Assembly: GCA_049511715.1 (NCBI GenBank)
Contig: JBEKXU010000013.1
Span: forward strand, 1 to 64,000
Length of the DNA: 64,000 nt
From: JBEKHT01 sp049511715
GTDB taxonomy: Bacteria > Chloroflexota > Anaerolineae > Anaerolineales > RBG-16-64-43
Reading direction: 5' to 3'
Shown here: one piece after another, positions 1 to 7,254 of the stretch
Layout: each line of letters opens with the position of its first letter
How positions within the stretch are numbered: position 1 is the stretch's first letter
Notes under the pieces: generated by a model
What the model was told of the DNA's origin: nothing
Database searches by the model: none
The model's input: only the letters and a program-made list of their open reading frames with translations
Translations under genes and position numbers: made by a program

Positions 1-115
1 ATATCCACCCGCTGTCACAGCCGCCGACTACAAAGGCACCAGCTCCTGCTGCGCTCCTTCATCCGCCATAGCCCACTTCTCTTGCGCCTACGATAGGACT
101 TTACTTATGCAGGCA

Positions 116-1207
116 TCAATAGTATCCCGTTCCAGAGATAAGTTGACAAAGTCGTTGGAGCTTGACAAGGATTGAATCGGCGGTGGCGGTCCAGGCAAAT
201 GGTTCCGCTCCAGGGTTGTAATGTTGGACGAAGTTATCGATCTTGGCAGTTAGGTCCCTGACACTGCGAAAAGTACCGCGCCGAATTGCTCTCTGAGTGA
301 TGAGGTTGAACCAGATCTCGACTTGGTTGAGCCAAGAAGCATAGGTGGGGGTGTAATGGACCTCCCAGCGCGGGTGCCTGGCGAGCCATCGTCTGACCTG
401 GGGGTGTTTGTGGGTGGCGTAGTTGTCCACGATCAAATGGATGTCCAGCTTGGCGGGGACGTTCTGCTCGACCCGCCGCAGGAAGGCGAGATAATCCTGG
501 TGGCGATGGCGCGCTTTGCACTGGGTGATCACCTGCCCGGTGGCCACATCCAAGGCCGCGAACAAGGTCGTGGTTCCGTGCCGTTCGTAGTCGTGGGTGA
601 CCCCCTCAACGTAGCCCAACCCCATGGGCAGCATGGGCTGGGTGCGCTCCAGAGCCTGGATCTGAGTCTTTTCGTCGGCACACAAGACGACGGCCTTGTC
701 GGGAGGCTGAAGATACAACCCGACGATGTCTCGCACTTTCTCGACGAAAAAGGGGTCGCTGGAGAGTTTGAAGTGCCGTTGTCGGTGGGGTTGCAGGCCG
801 AAAGCTTGCCAGATGCGGTGAACGGTCGTCGCCGACAGACGCGCCTTTTGGGCGGCGGAGCGAACCGTCCAGTGCGTCCTGTCCCCCGGCTGGGTTTGGA
901 GAGTCTTGCGGACCAGCAGAGCAACCTTCTCGTCGGAAATCGTCCGAGGCCGCCCCGGCCGCAGTTCGTCATGCAAGCCCTGCAGGCCTTGCCGCAAATA
1001 GCGCCGGCGCCACTTGCAGACGGATTGTCGGCTGAACCCCAGACGATCGGCAATCGCGGCATTGCTCCGGCCATCCGCAGCCATCAGGACCAGCTGGGCA
1101 CGCTGCACCAAACCATGGGGCAAGGACCGCGAAGAGGCAATGCTCTCGATCTGCAAGCGTTCCTCCTCAGCCAGGACAACAGGAGCTTTCGGCCGACCAG
1201 CCGTCAT
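116..1207 (-). CDS. IS630-family DDE transposase
   Basis: A 363-residue transposase that cuts and rejoins DNA at TA sites. The N-terminal third is a helix-turn-helix region (about residues 15-150, with SRQSVCKWRRRY and RLSATTVHRIW). The DDE catalytic domain follows: the first Asp in LCADEKTQIQ, the second in LIVDNYATHKH, and the Glu in YASWLNQVEIWF. Length is normal for the family and no frameshift is seen. Oddity: the reading frame leaves the element through its left terminal repeat. The last element-encoded codon is TAC at 124-122, and the TAT and TGA that end the protein use the TA duplication and flanking chromosomal DNA. Confidence 0.95.
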   Translation of the reverse strand: MTAGRPKAPVVLAEEERLQIESIASSRSLPHGLVQRAQLVLMAADGRSNAAIADRLGFSRQSVCKWRRRYLRQGLQGLHDELRPGRPRTISDEKVALLVRKTLQTQPGDRTHWTVRSAAQKARLSATTVHRIWQAFGLQPHRQRHFKLSSDPFFVEKVRDIVGLYLQPPDKAVVLCADEKTQIQALERTQPMLPMGLGYVEGVTHDYERHGTTTLFAALDVATGQVITQCKARHRHQDYLAFLRRVEQNVPAKLDIHLIVDNYATHKHPQVRRWLARHPRWEVHYTPTYASWLNQVEIWFNLITQRAIRRGTFRSVRDLTAKIDNFVQHYNPGAEPFAWTATADSILVKLQRLCQLISGTGYY

Positions 1208-1286
1208 GGGTCACCTCCCCCGCAAGAGATGACCCCACCATATCAGGACTTTGGGAAATAATCAAGTTATTTTAGGAACGCGATAC
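122..1286 (-). mobile_element. IS630-family insertion sequence, complete
   Basis: The two ends are imperfect inverted repeats: GTATCCCGTTCC at the left and its counterpart GTATCGCGTTCC read inward from the right, matching at about 20 of 25 positions. Both ends abut TA (120-121 and 1287-1288), the target duplication typical of IS630/Tc1-mariner elements. One transposase gene on the minus strand fills the element. The intact repeats and open frame suggest recent insertion (inference). Confidence 0.93.
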
Positions 1287-1448
1287 TAGCGACTGCGGTA
1301 TCCTGGTCCTCGACCTGGATGGCATGGTCTGGCCTTCTATGATGCGGCCACCCCTCGTCCGCATTATCCTGTTCCACGCCGACCACGAGGGTGACCATCG
1401 TGTGACTTGCCGCTCCAAACGGCTCTGCGCCGGGTTAGGAGGAACAGC

Positions 1449-1816
1449 CTATTCTAGGACACTCTCCGACAAGGGCAAATCCCAAACGCTCCACCGCCCA
1501 CGAGAACATCCCGGGTTCGCCGGCTCAATTGCGGGCAATTTGAAGCAATAGGCCGGCACCTCGATCCCGTCGTCTGACTTCCAAGTGTTGGCACGACCAT
1601 CGTCATCGATGACTGGGGGGATGCGGCCAGTCGCCTTCACGCGGTTTCCCACGCGAAGTTTCCAGATCTGCGCAACTAGGGAGCGCCCGCCGATGCAGAG
1701 CAACCGAGTTATCTAGCCCTCCGAGGTCGGGGCCGCCAAGGTGAACGCCGCGATGTCATGTCTTGTCCACGAAATGGTGTGTGGTCCTCCGATCTCTGTC
1801 CCAAGGAGGCTCTCAT
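1449..1816 (-). pseudogene. OB-fold-like small protein, copy 1 (broken)
   Basis: This is a homologue of the intact gene at 5600-5899 and the frameshifted one at 3615-3919. Aligned with the 5.9-kb copy, it begins at the ATG at 1816 but lacks one base near codon 5. It then reads GGPHTISWTRHD...TLAAPTSEG and meets an in-frame TAG where the intact copy continues GHIDQ. After the stop the match resumes as RSLVAQIWKLRVGNRVKATGR. The C-terminal signature VPAYCFKLPAIE is present, as in copy 2. The LxxGxRVKxxG pattern resembles strands of an OB fold, but no function is recognised. Two independent lesions support pseudogene status; residues from 1703 down could still be translated from an internal start. 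Confidence 0.7.
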
Positions 1817-2252
1817 GCTCCCGCAAATTCGTCCTATTCTGCAACTGGACAATAGCCGTGCCCAAGCATTGCTTATGGGAAGGCTTGTTCTGGAAACGCA
1901 AGGGGAAATGCCGCGCACGGTCTCCCGCAGGCCCGCGTGAGCAGCTTTTCGATGCCCTGCTCTTTGGTTCCGAGGAGTCTCCGGCGCGCCTTGACCCCCC
2001 CAGAGGCCTTTACGGGGGTATCTGGGGCTCGCCGTCGCCGAATCTGAGCCCTCGAGCGTCCTTCGACTCGCTGTTGCGTTTCAACGTCGGTAGGGGAACG
2101 ATCGCCAGGTGCCGGAAACGAGCCCAGTGTTGCACGGTCGGTCCATGCCCCTCTCTGGCCCGGACATTGCAGGAGGAAATACGTAGTTATTGCGGCCAGA
2201 CAAGGTACCGAACCGCGGGTTTGACTGATTTGTTGCGATTGGGTCCAATTCG
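1817..2252. other. gap without a supported gene
   Basis: Holds the first copy of the recurring element (1864-1898). Open frames here run on several strands at once with no credible start or recognisable protein. Confidence 0.5.
1864..1898 (-). repeat. interspersed ~33-bp element, copy 1
   Basis: Top strand reads GCATTGCTTATGGGAAGG then CTTGTTCTGGAAACG. It lies 48 bp upstream of the minus-strand start at 1816. Related copies are at 4683-4714, 5947-5983 and 7442-7474, each upstream of a minus-strand gene. The shared core is CTTATGGGAAG, a short variable part, then GTTC and GGAA. Role unknown: promoter part, regulator site or duplicated upstream DNA. Confidence 0.6.
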
Positions 2253-2281
2253 TTGACATCTCCCGGCAAATGGCTTATACT
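2253..2281 (+). promoter_or_regulatory. sigma-70-type promoter for the NYN gene
   Basis: TTGACA at 2253-2258 and TATACT at 2276-2281 are separated by 17 bases, essentially consensus. Transcription would begin near 2288, giving a leader of about 127 bases before the ATG at 2415. Confidence 0.75.
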
Positions 2282-2357
2282 GACCACAGATTAGACCCCC
2301 TGGACAGTCCCGCAGGTCGATGGCCTGTCGGAAGAAGGCTGCCCAGAATTAACGCCC

Positions 2358-2382
2358 CTGGGAGTGCCACGTGCACTCCCAG
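2358..2382 (+). promoter_or_regulatory. leader hairpin ahead of the NYN gene
   Basis: A perfect 10-bp inverted repeat, CTGGGAGTGC and GCACTCCCAG, with a 5-base loop, ends 32 bases before the ATG. No U tract follows, so it is not an obvious terminator. It could be a protein-binding or mRNA-stability element, or a self-cleavage target of the RNase-like product (speculation). Confidence 0.5.
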
Positions 2383-2414
2383 AATTACTTAACAAGACAT
2401 CGCGGGGGCGAATC

Positions 2415-3023
2415 ATGGCGCTACGCACAAGGGTCTTTATCGACTTCTGGAATTTCCAGCTCTCCCTCAACGCGAACGCAAGCCCCGGATACCGCCTCGA
2501 CTGGAAAGCCCTATCCCCGTGGCTTGTCGCCCAAGCGGAAGCTGCTGTGACGACGCCCCTGGCGTATGAGGGCACGCATGTATACGTGTCCTCCGACCCG
2601 GCCAGCAAGGCCGAGGCTGGCTTGCGCGATTTTGCTCTCAATGTGCTCGACAGATTCCCCGGCGTGAATGTCACACTCATCGACCGCAAACCGCGAAATC
2701 CGCCAACGTGCCCAACCTGTCATCAGCCGATCACATCGTGCCCGCATTGTAATGGACCAATGAACCGCACTATTGAGAAGGGCGTCGACACGGCGATCGT
2801 CACTGACATCTTCAAGCTCGTTTGGGAAAACGTGCTCGAGGTCATTGTCCTCGTCAGTTCGGATCGCGATTACATTCCCGCGGTTGAGATGTTATCTGCG
2901 AAGGGCTATCGCGTGATAAATGCCCACTTTCCCCCTCTCGGGATGCACTTGGCCCGCACCTGTTGGGCTTCAATCGACGTGAAGAACGGGCTATCTGTTC
3001 TCGAGAGAAAACGCCCCACTTAG
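2415..3023 (+). CDS. NYN-domain (PIN-like) ribonuclease-family protein with inserted zinc ribbon
   Basis: A 202-residue protein of the NYN/LabA-like group, PIN-fold proteins often acting as metal-dependent RNases. Acidic signature positions are visible: RVFIDFWNF near the N terminus, the central KGVDTAIVTDIF, and SSDRDYIPAVE near residue 155. Between the first and second motifs sits a zinc-ribbon-like insert with CPTCHQPITSCPHC. The start at 2415 is chosen over an in-frame ATG at 2364 because a GGGGGCG stretch precedes it and the domain begins at once. The gene stands alone behind a consensus promoter and a leader hairpin. Substrate is unknown; the ribbon may guide RNA binding (inference). 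Confidence 0.82.
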   Translation: MALRTRVFIDFWNFQLSLNANASPGYRLDWKALSPWLVAQAEAAVTTPLAYEGTHVYVSSDPASKAEAGLRDFALNVLDRFPGVNVTLIDRKPRNPPTCPTCHQPITSCPHCNGPMNRTIEKGVDTAIVTDIFKLVWENVLEVIVLVSSDRDYIPAVEMLSAKGYRVINAHFPPLGMHLARTCWASIDVKNGLSVLERKRPT

Positions 3024-3089
3024 TGGCCACGAACAATCCGCGCATCGACCAACTGCCTCTAATGTCTCTGTTGGAGCAGCCAAAGCCTT

Positions 3090-3121
3090 GCCGGTTGGCA
3101 AAAAGAATTGCCGATTGGCAA
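3090..3121. repeat. paired TTGGCAA direct repeats
   Basis: GCCGGTTGGCAA (3090-3101) and GCCGATTGGCAA (3110-3121) repeat at a 20-bp period, two helical turns, between two convergent genes. The core TTGGCAA, reverse TTGCCAA, is also the core of the repeat cluster at 11.57-11.65 kb, so both may bind the same protein (inference). Confidence 0.45.
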
Positions 3122-3170
3122 TCCGGGAAGTGCAGGGAAATGACGCGGGTCGCGCCCCGCTCGCCTCCAG

Positions 3171-3425
3171 TCAACCGAGCGCATCTGTGAGGGGAGCGCG
3201 AGACTTCGAGGCGGCAGGTTCGGCCGCACAGCATTTCTGCCATTCTGCCAAGCCGAACTCCCTGGCCTTTCGCACGGTCTGGGTCAAGCCCTCCATCTGT
3301 TCGTCATCGAGCCAAACAGAAGTATCCGCCTGGCGGTCGTGCAATTCGTACATGCCGCCATTGGCGTCCGTCTGCACCTTGACAAAGAAACGATCGCTCT
3401 CCATGGCTGTCTTTGACCTCGACAT
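3171..3425 (-). CDS. small hypothetical protein, 84 aa
   Basis: Starts MSRSKTAMESDRFFVKV at 3425 behind a GGAGAGGAG ribosome-binding site five bases away, which decides this start over an in-frame upstream one. The first half looks like a compact beta-strand protein (VKVQTDANGGMYELHDRQ, then TSVWLDDEQMEGL). The second half is helical with a Lys/Arg-rich stretch and two adjacent Cys (KCC). No family is recognised. It stands just downstream (in its own direction) of the frameshifted OB-fold-like gene copy, so the two may share a transcript. Confidence 0.6.
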   Translation of the reverse strand: MSRSKTAMESDRFFVKVQTDANGGMYELHDRQADTSVWLDDEQMEGLTQTVRKAREFGLAEWQKCCAAEPAASKSRAPLTDALG

Positions 3426-3614
3426 GGCATTCTCCTCTCCGAGCTGGCCTCCTGCGCCCAACACGAGACGCACGGCCAGCACAACTGCATCCTTGGGCCA
3501 TCGAGAGGCAATGTCAATTGGTGAGGGGGAACAAAAAGGTTTTTGGGTCGCTCGAGGACGCTTGCGTGGTGCTTGTGGATCCCTCTTCACGGGAAGCGGG
3601 AGCACCTGTCGGGC

Positions 3615-3919
3615 TCAGTCCTTCGCCAACTCAATCGCATCGAGATCGAAGCAGTATAGCGGCACCTCGGGCACGTCGTGTGCCGGCCTGGTAATCGCAT
3701 GACCCTGCACGTCTAGGGCAGCAACGAAGTCGCCGGTCACCTTCACCCGGCTGCCATCGTGAAGGGTTCGGATCAGCGCAATCAGAGGGCCCTCGCCAAC
3801 GCAAAGCCACACATCGGGGAAGCCCTCCGAGGTGCTGGTCATTAGGTTGAACAGCGCCTTCGTGTGCCCTGGCCGAGGATCCTCGGCTCCTCGATTACTT
3901 TCCCGAGTGCGGTCTCCAT
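3615..3919 (-). pseudogene. OB-fold-like small protein, copy 2 (frameshifted)
   Basis: Begins METALGKVIEEPRILGQ at 3919 behind a CGGGAG site, closely matching MKTALGTVIGKPQIV of the intact copy. Near 3865-3880 the frame must change to continue as GHTKALFNLMTSTSEG. From there the family match runs to the stop: GSRVKVTGDF, then EVPLYCFDLDAIELAKD. A single-base lesion explains this; either gene decay or a consensus error. Together with copy 1 it shows that the full-length family ends in a VPxYCFxLxAIE signature, which the 5.9-kb copy has lost. Confidence 0.7.
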
Positions 3920-3971
3920 GCTATCTCCCGACAGAGCGGGCGACCTGATGCCCGAGGCCTCACTTGTGTCA

Positions 3972-4586
3972 TTACGGCAGGTACAAGAAGCAAGACCCAC
4001 CAACGTCATAAACGCCTTGGAGAACGCCAGTGTCAAGATTCCATGAGGCTATCACCTTGATGCTGATGTTCCCGGGCAGTATGACGTCGAAGTTCGCTGT
4101 CTTGCTGTTGTTCCAAAGCACAGTGAACGAAGTGCTCACCGAGCTCTTGCCGTAGCCTTCTTCTACCGCTCTAGTTATCGGGTCGACCAAGGATTGGTTG
4201 GTAGACACCGAGTTCGGCAACGCAAGCGTGTACGGGCACATGACCTGATTAACCCGTGCTCTCATATTGCTGTTGTCACTCTGGAGAGTGCCCACTTGGG
4301 TCTCTAGCGACGCAATTTGGGTCTCTAGCGACCCAATGGTCTTATCCTTGCCAGCCGATGCCTGGCGCTCATTGGCTAGGTCCGATGACAATCCCGACGC
4401 TTGCGAATTGAGGCTCTCGTTTCGGCTGGTCAAATCGGCAACCCGGCCCATCAGTTGCTTCACGTTTGCCTGTGAGACGATGGCCGAGTTTGTATTTTGC
4501 TGAGCAATCACTGCCAGCACTCCATTGCAGATGAGGCTTAAAGCCAAAAGGACTGCAAGCGTGATCGGTAGTGTTTTCCCCCTCAT
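3972..4586 (-). CDS. membrane-anchored coiled-coil protein
   Basis: A 204-residue protein starting MRGKTLPITLAVLLAL at 4586 behind a GGAGG site. Residues 5-27 form one hydrophobic segment, a signal anchor or uncleaved signal peptide. Residues about 35-100 are a heptad-rich coiled coil (VADLTSRNESLNSQ, then two tandem SLETQI/SLETQV units). The C-terminal 100 residues form a beta-rich globular domain with NISIKVIASWNL and two Cys (one in VMCPYTLALP, one near the end). The tandem coiled-coil units come from a 21-bp DNA duplication (GGGTCTCTAGCGAC twice around 4300-4335). No family recognised; expected to face the outside of the cell. Confidence 0.65.
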   Translation of the reverse strand: MRGKTLPITLAVLLALSLICNGVLAVIAQQNTNSAIVSQANVKQLMGRVADLTSRNESLNSQASGLSSDLANERQASAGKDKTIGSLETQIASLETQVGTLQSDNSNMRARVNQVMCPYTLALPNSVSTNQSLVDPITRAVEEGYGKSSVSTSFTVLWNNSKTANFDVILPGNISIKVIASWNLDTGVLQGVYDVGGSCFLYLP

Positions 4587-4682
4587 GGCATCCTCCATTC
4601 CTTGAGTGAACGACCAATCTTGTCCTCCGAAGAGAGGCACATCGGTTGCACTTGCGTTGTGAGTAGGCCCAGCCGCCCCGAC

Positions 4683-4714
4683 CACTGCTTATGCGAAGGG
4701 CCGTTCCCGGAAGC
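4683..4714 (-). repeat. interspersed ~33-bp element, copy 2
   Basis: CACTGCTTATGCGAAGGG then CCGTTCCCGGAAGC, 97 bp upstream of the minus-strand start at 4586. This is the most diverged of the four copies. Confidence 0.5.
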
Positions 4715-4748
4715 AGGGCAGGCGTTGGTAGTTCCTTATCGCGGCGCC

Positions 4749-5657
4749 CTAATCCCTTCTCAGTTTGGCTGGGTCAAGTCCGCTCATGAGACTCGCCAAG
4801 AAAATGGTGGCCTCGTTGATTCGCCTCTCCCAAGTGCTGCGATTGATGGGTTCTGTTTTGCTGGGCGAGAGAGTGGACCTTTTTAGGAAGCACCAATCTC
4901 GAGCCCAGGACTGGATTTGCTCTGGGGTAACGAAGTCTTTGCGAAGCTGGTCCGCAATTGCCGCGACTTTGCGCCAGTCTTTATTCTGGCCCTCAGCAGC
5001 GACTAGATTGGACCGGGTCGGCCTGAGGTCAAGCAGGTGATCAATGGTTGTCTCGATCGCCTCGCGCATGGGGATTATGGACGTGGATGCGGGGTCGAAA
5101 TCGCCGCTGACCGGCCTCTGGAGCGCGTCATAGGCAGTTATAAACTGCCGAATTGCACTGATGCGACCGTGATGTGATTTGTCGAGCCCGAAGGCCTTCA
5201 TGAGTTCAACAACCTTCTCCTTGCTGGCGGTGCGAGCCAATACCGCATTGAAGCTTTGAACGGCTTCCTCGGCGAGAGGTCGGGCACTTTGGGGTACCAA
5301 ACAAACGAAAGTCATCATCGAATGAGCAGAAGATAGCGTTGCAGTGCCGCTGGCCGATGTTATCGCACCGTACTCGTGCCCAGCCATTCTGTCCCTCTCC
5401 TTGCGCCCTGCTTCGAGATACGCACGCCAGTCTTCGATGGGGTCCTCCAGACCAGTGAGGGTGACACTCTGAGGAACTTGGTCGAGCACAGCCCTGAATG
5501 TGCTCGCGAGGTCAGACATTACCGTGCCTTTCTCCGTGCGAGTACGACCTTGCTCGGCGAGGTCTTTGCCGACGCGCTCTGCGTCGTCAAGTATGTGTTC
5601 TAGTTCATCGCGTGCCGGATCACCGCCCGCTTTATCGTCACTGGCCCTGTGTCCCAT
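4749..5657 (-). CDS. hypothetical protein, 302 aa
   Basis: Starts MGHRASDDKAGGDPARDELEH at 5657 behind an AGAGGAGG site, preferred over an in-frame ATG at 5936 that would put it through the neighbouring gene. The protein is soluble, rich in helices and acidic (LEHILDDAERVGKDLAEQ; EQIQSWARDWCFLKR). A more hydrophobic region around residues 95-120 (ATLSSAHSMMTFVCLVP) is too short and polar for a clear membrane segment. No catalytic motif or family is recognised. Its first 58 bases overlap the 3' end of the OB-fold-like gene copy 3 in another frame, so translation may be coupled. Confidence 0.6.
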   Translation of the reverse strand: MGHRASDDKAGGDPARDELEHILDDAERVGKDLAEQGRTRTEKGTVMSDLASTFRAVLDQVPQSVTLTGLEDPIEDWRAYLEAGRKERDRMAGHEYGAITSASGTATLSSAHSMMTFVCLVPQSARPLAEEAVQSFNAVLARTASKEKVVELMKAFGLDKSHHGRISAIRQFITAYDALQRPVSGDFDPASTSIIPMREAIETTIDHLLDLRPTRSNLVAAEGQNKDWRKVAAIADQLRKDFVTPEQIQSWARDWCFLKRSTLSPSKTEPINRSTWERRINEATIFLASLMSGLDPAKLRRD

Positions 5658-5899
5658 TGGCCCCTCCTCTGAGGAATGTTTCCTCTCGCGATGACCGGAA
5701 CCGTTCGGCCAATCGCCTTGACTCGACTTCCCACCCGAAGTTTCTGGATCTGCGCAACCAGGGAGTGCCTCCCGATGCGGAATCGCTGATCGATGTGGCC
5801 CTCCGCAGTCGGGGTTGCCAAGACAAACACTAAAGTCTGGTGGCCTGGCCATGAGACGATCTGTGGCTTCCCGATCACTGTCCCAAGTGCGGTCTTCAT
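5600..5899 (-). CDS. OB-fold-like small protein, copy 3 (open frame, altered C terminus)
   Basis: The only copy of the three with an uninterrupted frame: 99 residues from the ATG at 5899, behind GGAGG and GAGAG purine tracts. It reads MKTALGTVIGKPQIVSWPGH, TPTAEGHIDQRFRIGRH, then SLVAQIQKLRVGSRVKAIGR. The LxxGxRVKxxG segment is OB-fold-like, suggesting nucleic-acid or ligand binding (inference). After TVPVIARGN the similarity to copies 1 and 2 ends. The VPxYCFxLxAIE tail is replaced by unrelated residues where the frame runs into the next gene, so this copy is probably truncated by a recombination junction near 5690. Confidence 0.6.
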   Translation of the reverse strand: MKTALGTVIGKPQIVSWPGHQTLVFVLATPTAEGHIDQRFRIGRHSLVAQIQKLRVGSRVKAIGRTVPVIARGNIPQRRGQWDTGPVTIKRAVIRHAMN

Positions 5900-5946
5900 G
5901 CTCTCTCTTTAGTCCTCCTATTCCGCAACCGGACACCCGCCGGGCT

Positions 5947-5983
5947 CAAGCATTGGTCATGGGAAGAACCATTCTGGAAGCGG
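5947..5983 (-). repeat. interspersed ~33-bp element, copy 3
   Basis: CAAGCATTGGTCATGGGAAG then AACCATTCTGGAAGCG, 48 bp upstream of the start at 5899. The spacing is identical to that of copy 1 from its gene, and the flanking DNA (TCCTATTC, GCAAC, GGACA) is similar too, so gene and upstream region were duplicated together. Confidence 0.6.
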
Positions 5984-5999
5984 AAGAGGGCGCGTCCAA

Positions 6000-6530
6000 C
6001 TATGGCGAGAGGAATTCCCAGGGTCCGCAATCCTGGAGGCGTGCCTGGAATGCCGTTGCTGGAATGTACATAGTTCCACCCGACATCCCGAAGTGATTGT
6101 CGATAATGTCTCCGGTTCTAGTCGTCAGTTCCCAGTAGCAACTATCGCCCTGCCCCGTCGATCTCCACAGCCCCGACGAGATTTCCGGACCAACCAAATA
6201 GTACCCGTCGTATTTCGTCGTCCGCGTTGGGTCTTCCGTGGCGGTCGGTCTTGGCGTGTTGCTCGGGATTGGCGTCCGGGAAGCCGTGAGCGTGACTGTG
6301 GGCGTGAACAAGGGAGTCGGACTTGGCGTGACTGTAACCGGAACCTCGACGGTCTGCTCCACGAGAGCAACGCTGGTGACTATCTGCGTCTCGAAGACAA
6401 TAGTGACAGCCGGCGTGGATGTGGGCAGGGCTGCTAGGGTCTGCACGACGGCTTTCGAGATGACTGATGGGCTCGGGGCGCAACTGGTGATCAGGGTGCA
6501 GATCAAGAAAGCAAACGGGCTTGTTTTCAT
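6000..6530 (-). CDS. lipoprotein with Thr/Pro linker and C-terminal beta domain
   Basis: A 176-residue exported lipoprotein. MKTSPFAFLICTLITSC at 6530 is a signal peptide ending in a lipobox (LITS-C), behind an AGAGAGGA site. A low-complexity linker follows (VTVTPSPTPLFTP; SRTPIPSNTPRPTA). The C-terminal ~70 residues (DGYYLVGPEISSGLWRS; CYWELTTRTGDIID; MYIPATAFQARLQDCGPW) match a small domain common at the C termini of actinobacterial and Chloroflexota lipoproteins, with paired Cys that could form a disulfide. The function of that domain is unknown. The next upstream gene starts another lipoprotein 80 bp away in the same direction. Confidence 0.75.
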   Translation of the reverse strand: MKTSPFAFLICTLITSCAPSPSVISKAVVQTLAALPTSTPAVTIVFETQIVTSVALVEQTVEVPVTVTPSPTPLFTPTVTLTASRTPIPSNTPRPTATEDPTRTTKYDGYYLVGPEISSGLWRSTGQGDSCYWELTTRTGDIIDNHFGMSGGTMYIPATAFQARLQDCGPWEFLSP

Positions 6531-6609
6531 GGCATCCTCTCTGTTCTGCAGTGGATTGGCTAACACGAGAGCCGAGGTCTGCAATCGCCAGCCCCTCCTT
6601 GCCTCTGCC

Positions 6610-7254
6610 TCACTGCGGGCTTGCGGATGTCCAGGCATCGAGCTTTCCGCTTGCGGCCTCAAGTTCTGAGTTGGCGGGGGTTAGATATCCCGATACCTTG
6701 TTGTAATTGACGGTGGCATTGTCGAAGTCACCACCCGCTGCAAAGGCTATTCCTGCCGCCGTGTAGCCTATTGCCGCGCTGAAATTGCGCTGTAGAGTAC
6801 CCAATGCTCTTTGGTAGCATGGGGAAAGAGACTGGTAGGCGTCCTGTTCTCCGGTGATCAAGTTCCCCGCCTCTATCACGTCATTGTTGTCTGGCAGGCC
6901 GCCTTCGAGTATGGACTGCATGCGGCCCTTGATGTCTCTAAGGGTGCCGATGTAGCCGATTGCGCTATCTACGTCGGTCGTGGCGCACCCATATGGCCCT
7001 GCTACGGTAGGCTCTGGCGTTGGCGAAAGCGTATCTGTTGGAAAAGGCGTTGGGGCCAACGTGTCCGTGGGCGTCGGTGTGTCGTTGGGTGGCGGGGGTG
7101 TGCTCGTCGGCTCAGGGGCTTCAGTTGGCGGTACCTGTGTTTGGTAGGGTGTTTTCGTCGCGTAGGGCGTGTAGGTAGGCTGCGGTCCAACGATCGTCGC
7201 GCTCGAGCACGCCGCCGTGGCCAGAAGGACCGCAATCAGGATTGCGCTCTTCAT
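6610..7254 (-). CDS. lipoprotein with Thr/Pro linker and helical C-terminal domain
   Basis: 214 residues starting MKSAILIAVLLATAAC at 7254 behind a GGGGGGACC site, with lipobox Cys16. The linker begins PQPTYTPYATKTPYQTQVPPT, nearly the same as in the gene at 9126, then runs on as Pro/Thr repeats. The C-terminal domain (GPYGCATTDVDSAIGYIGTL to KLDAWTSASPQ) is helical with two Cys and resembles the C-terminal part of the protein at 7899, which ends QLDAWGTANPQ. It thus shares its front with one neighbour and its back with another. The domain may be an extracellular helical bundle; function unknown. Confidence 0.75.
   Translation of the reverse strand: MKSAILIAVLLATAACSSATIVGPQPTYTPYATKTPYQTQVPPTEAPEPTSTPPPPNDTPTPTDTLAPTPFPTDTLSPTPEPTVAGPYGCATTDVDSAIGYIGTLRDIKGRMQSILEGGLPDNNDVIEAGNLITGEQDAYQSLSPCYQRALGTLQRNFSAAIGYTAAGIAFAAGGDFDNATVNYNKVSGYLTPANSELEAASGKLDAWTSASPQ

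Noticed and set aside
323..1261. Long plus-strand frame opposite the transposase
   Set aside because: It is the mirror of a clear transposase gene in GC-rich DNA and has no domain of its own.
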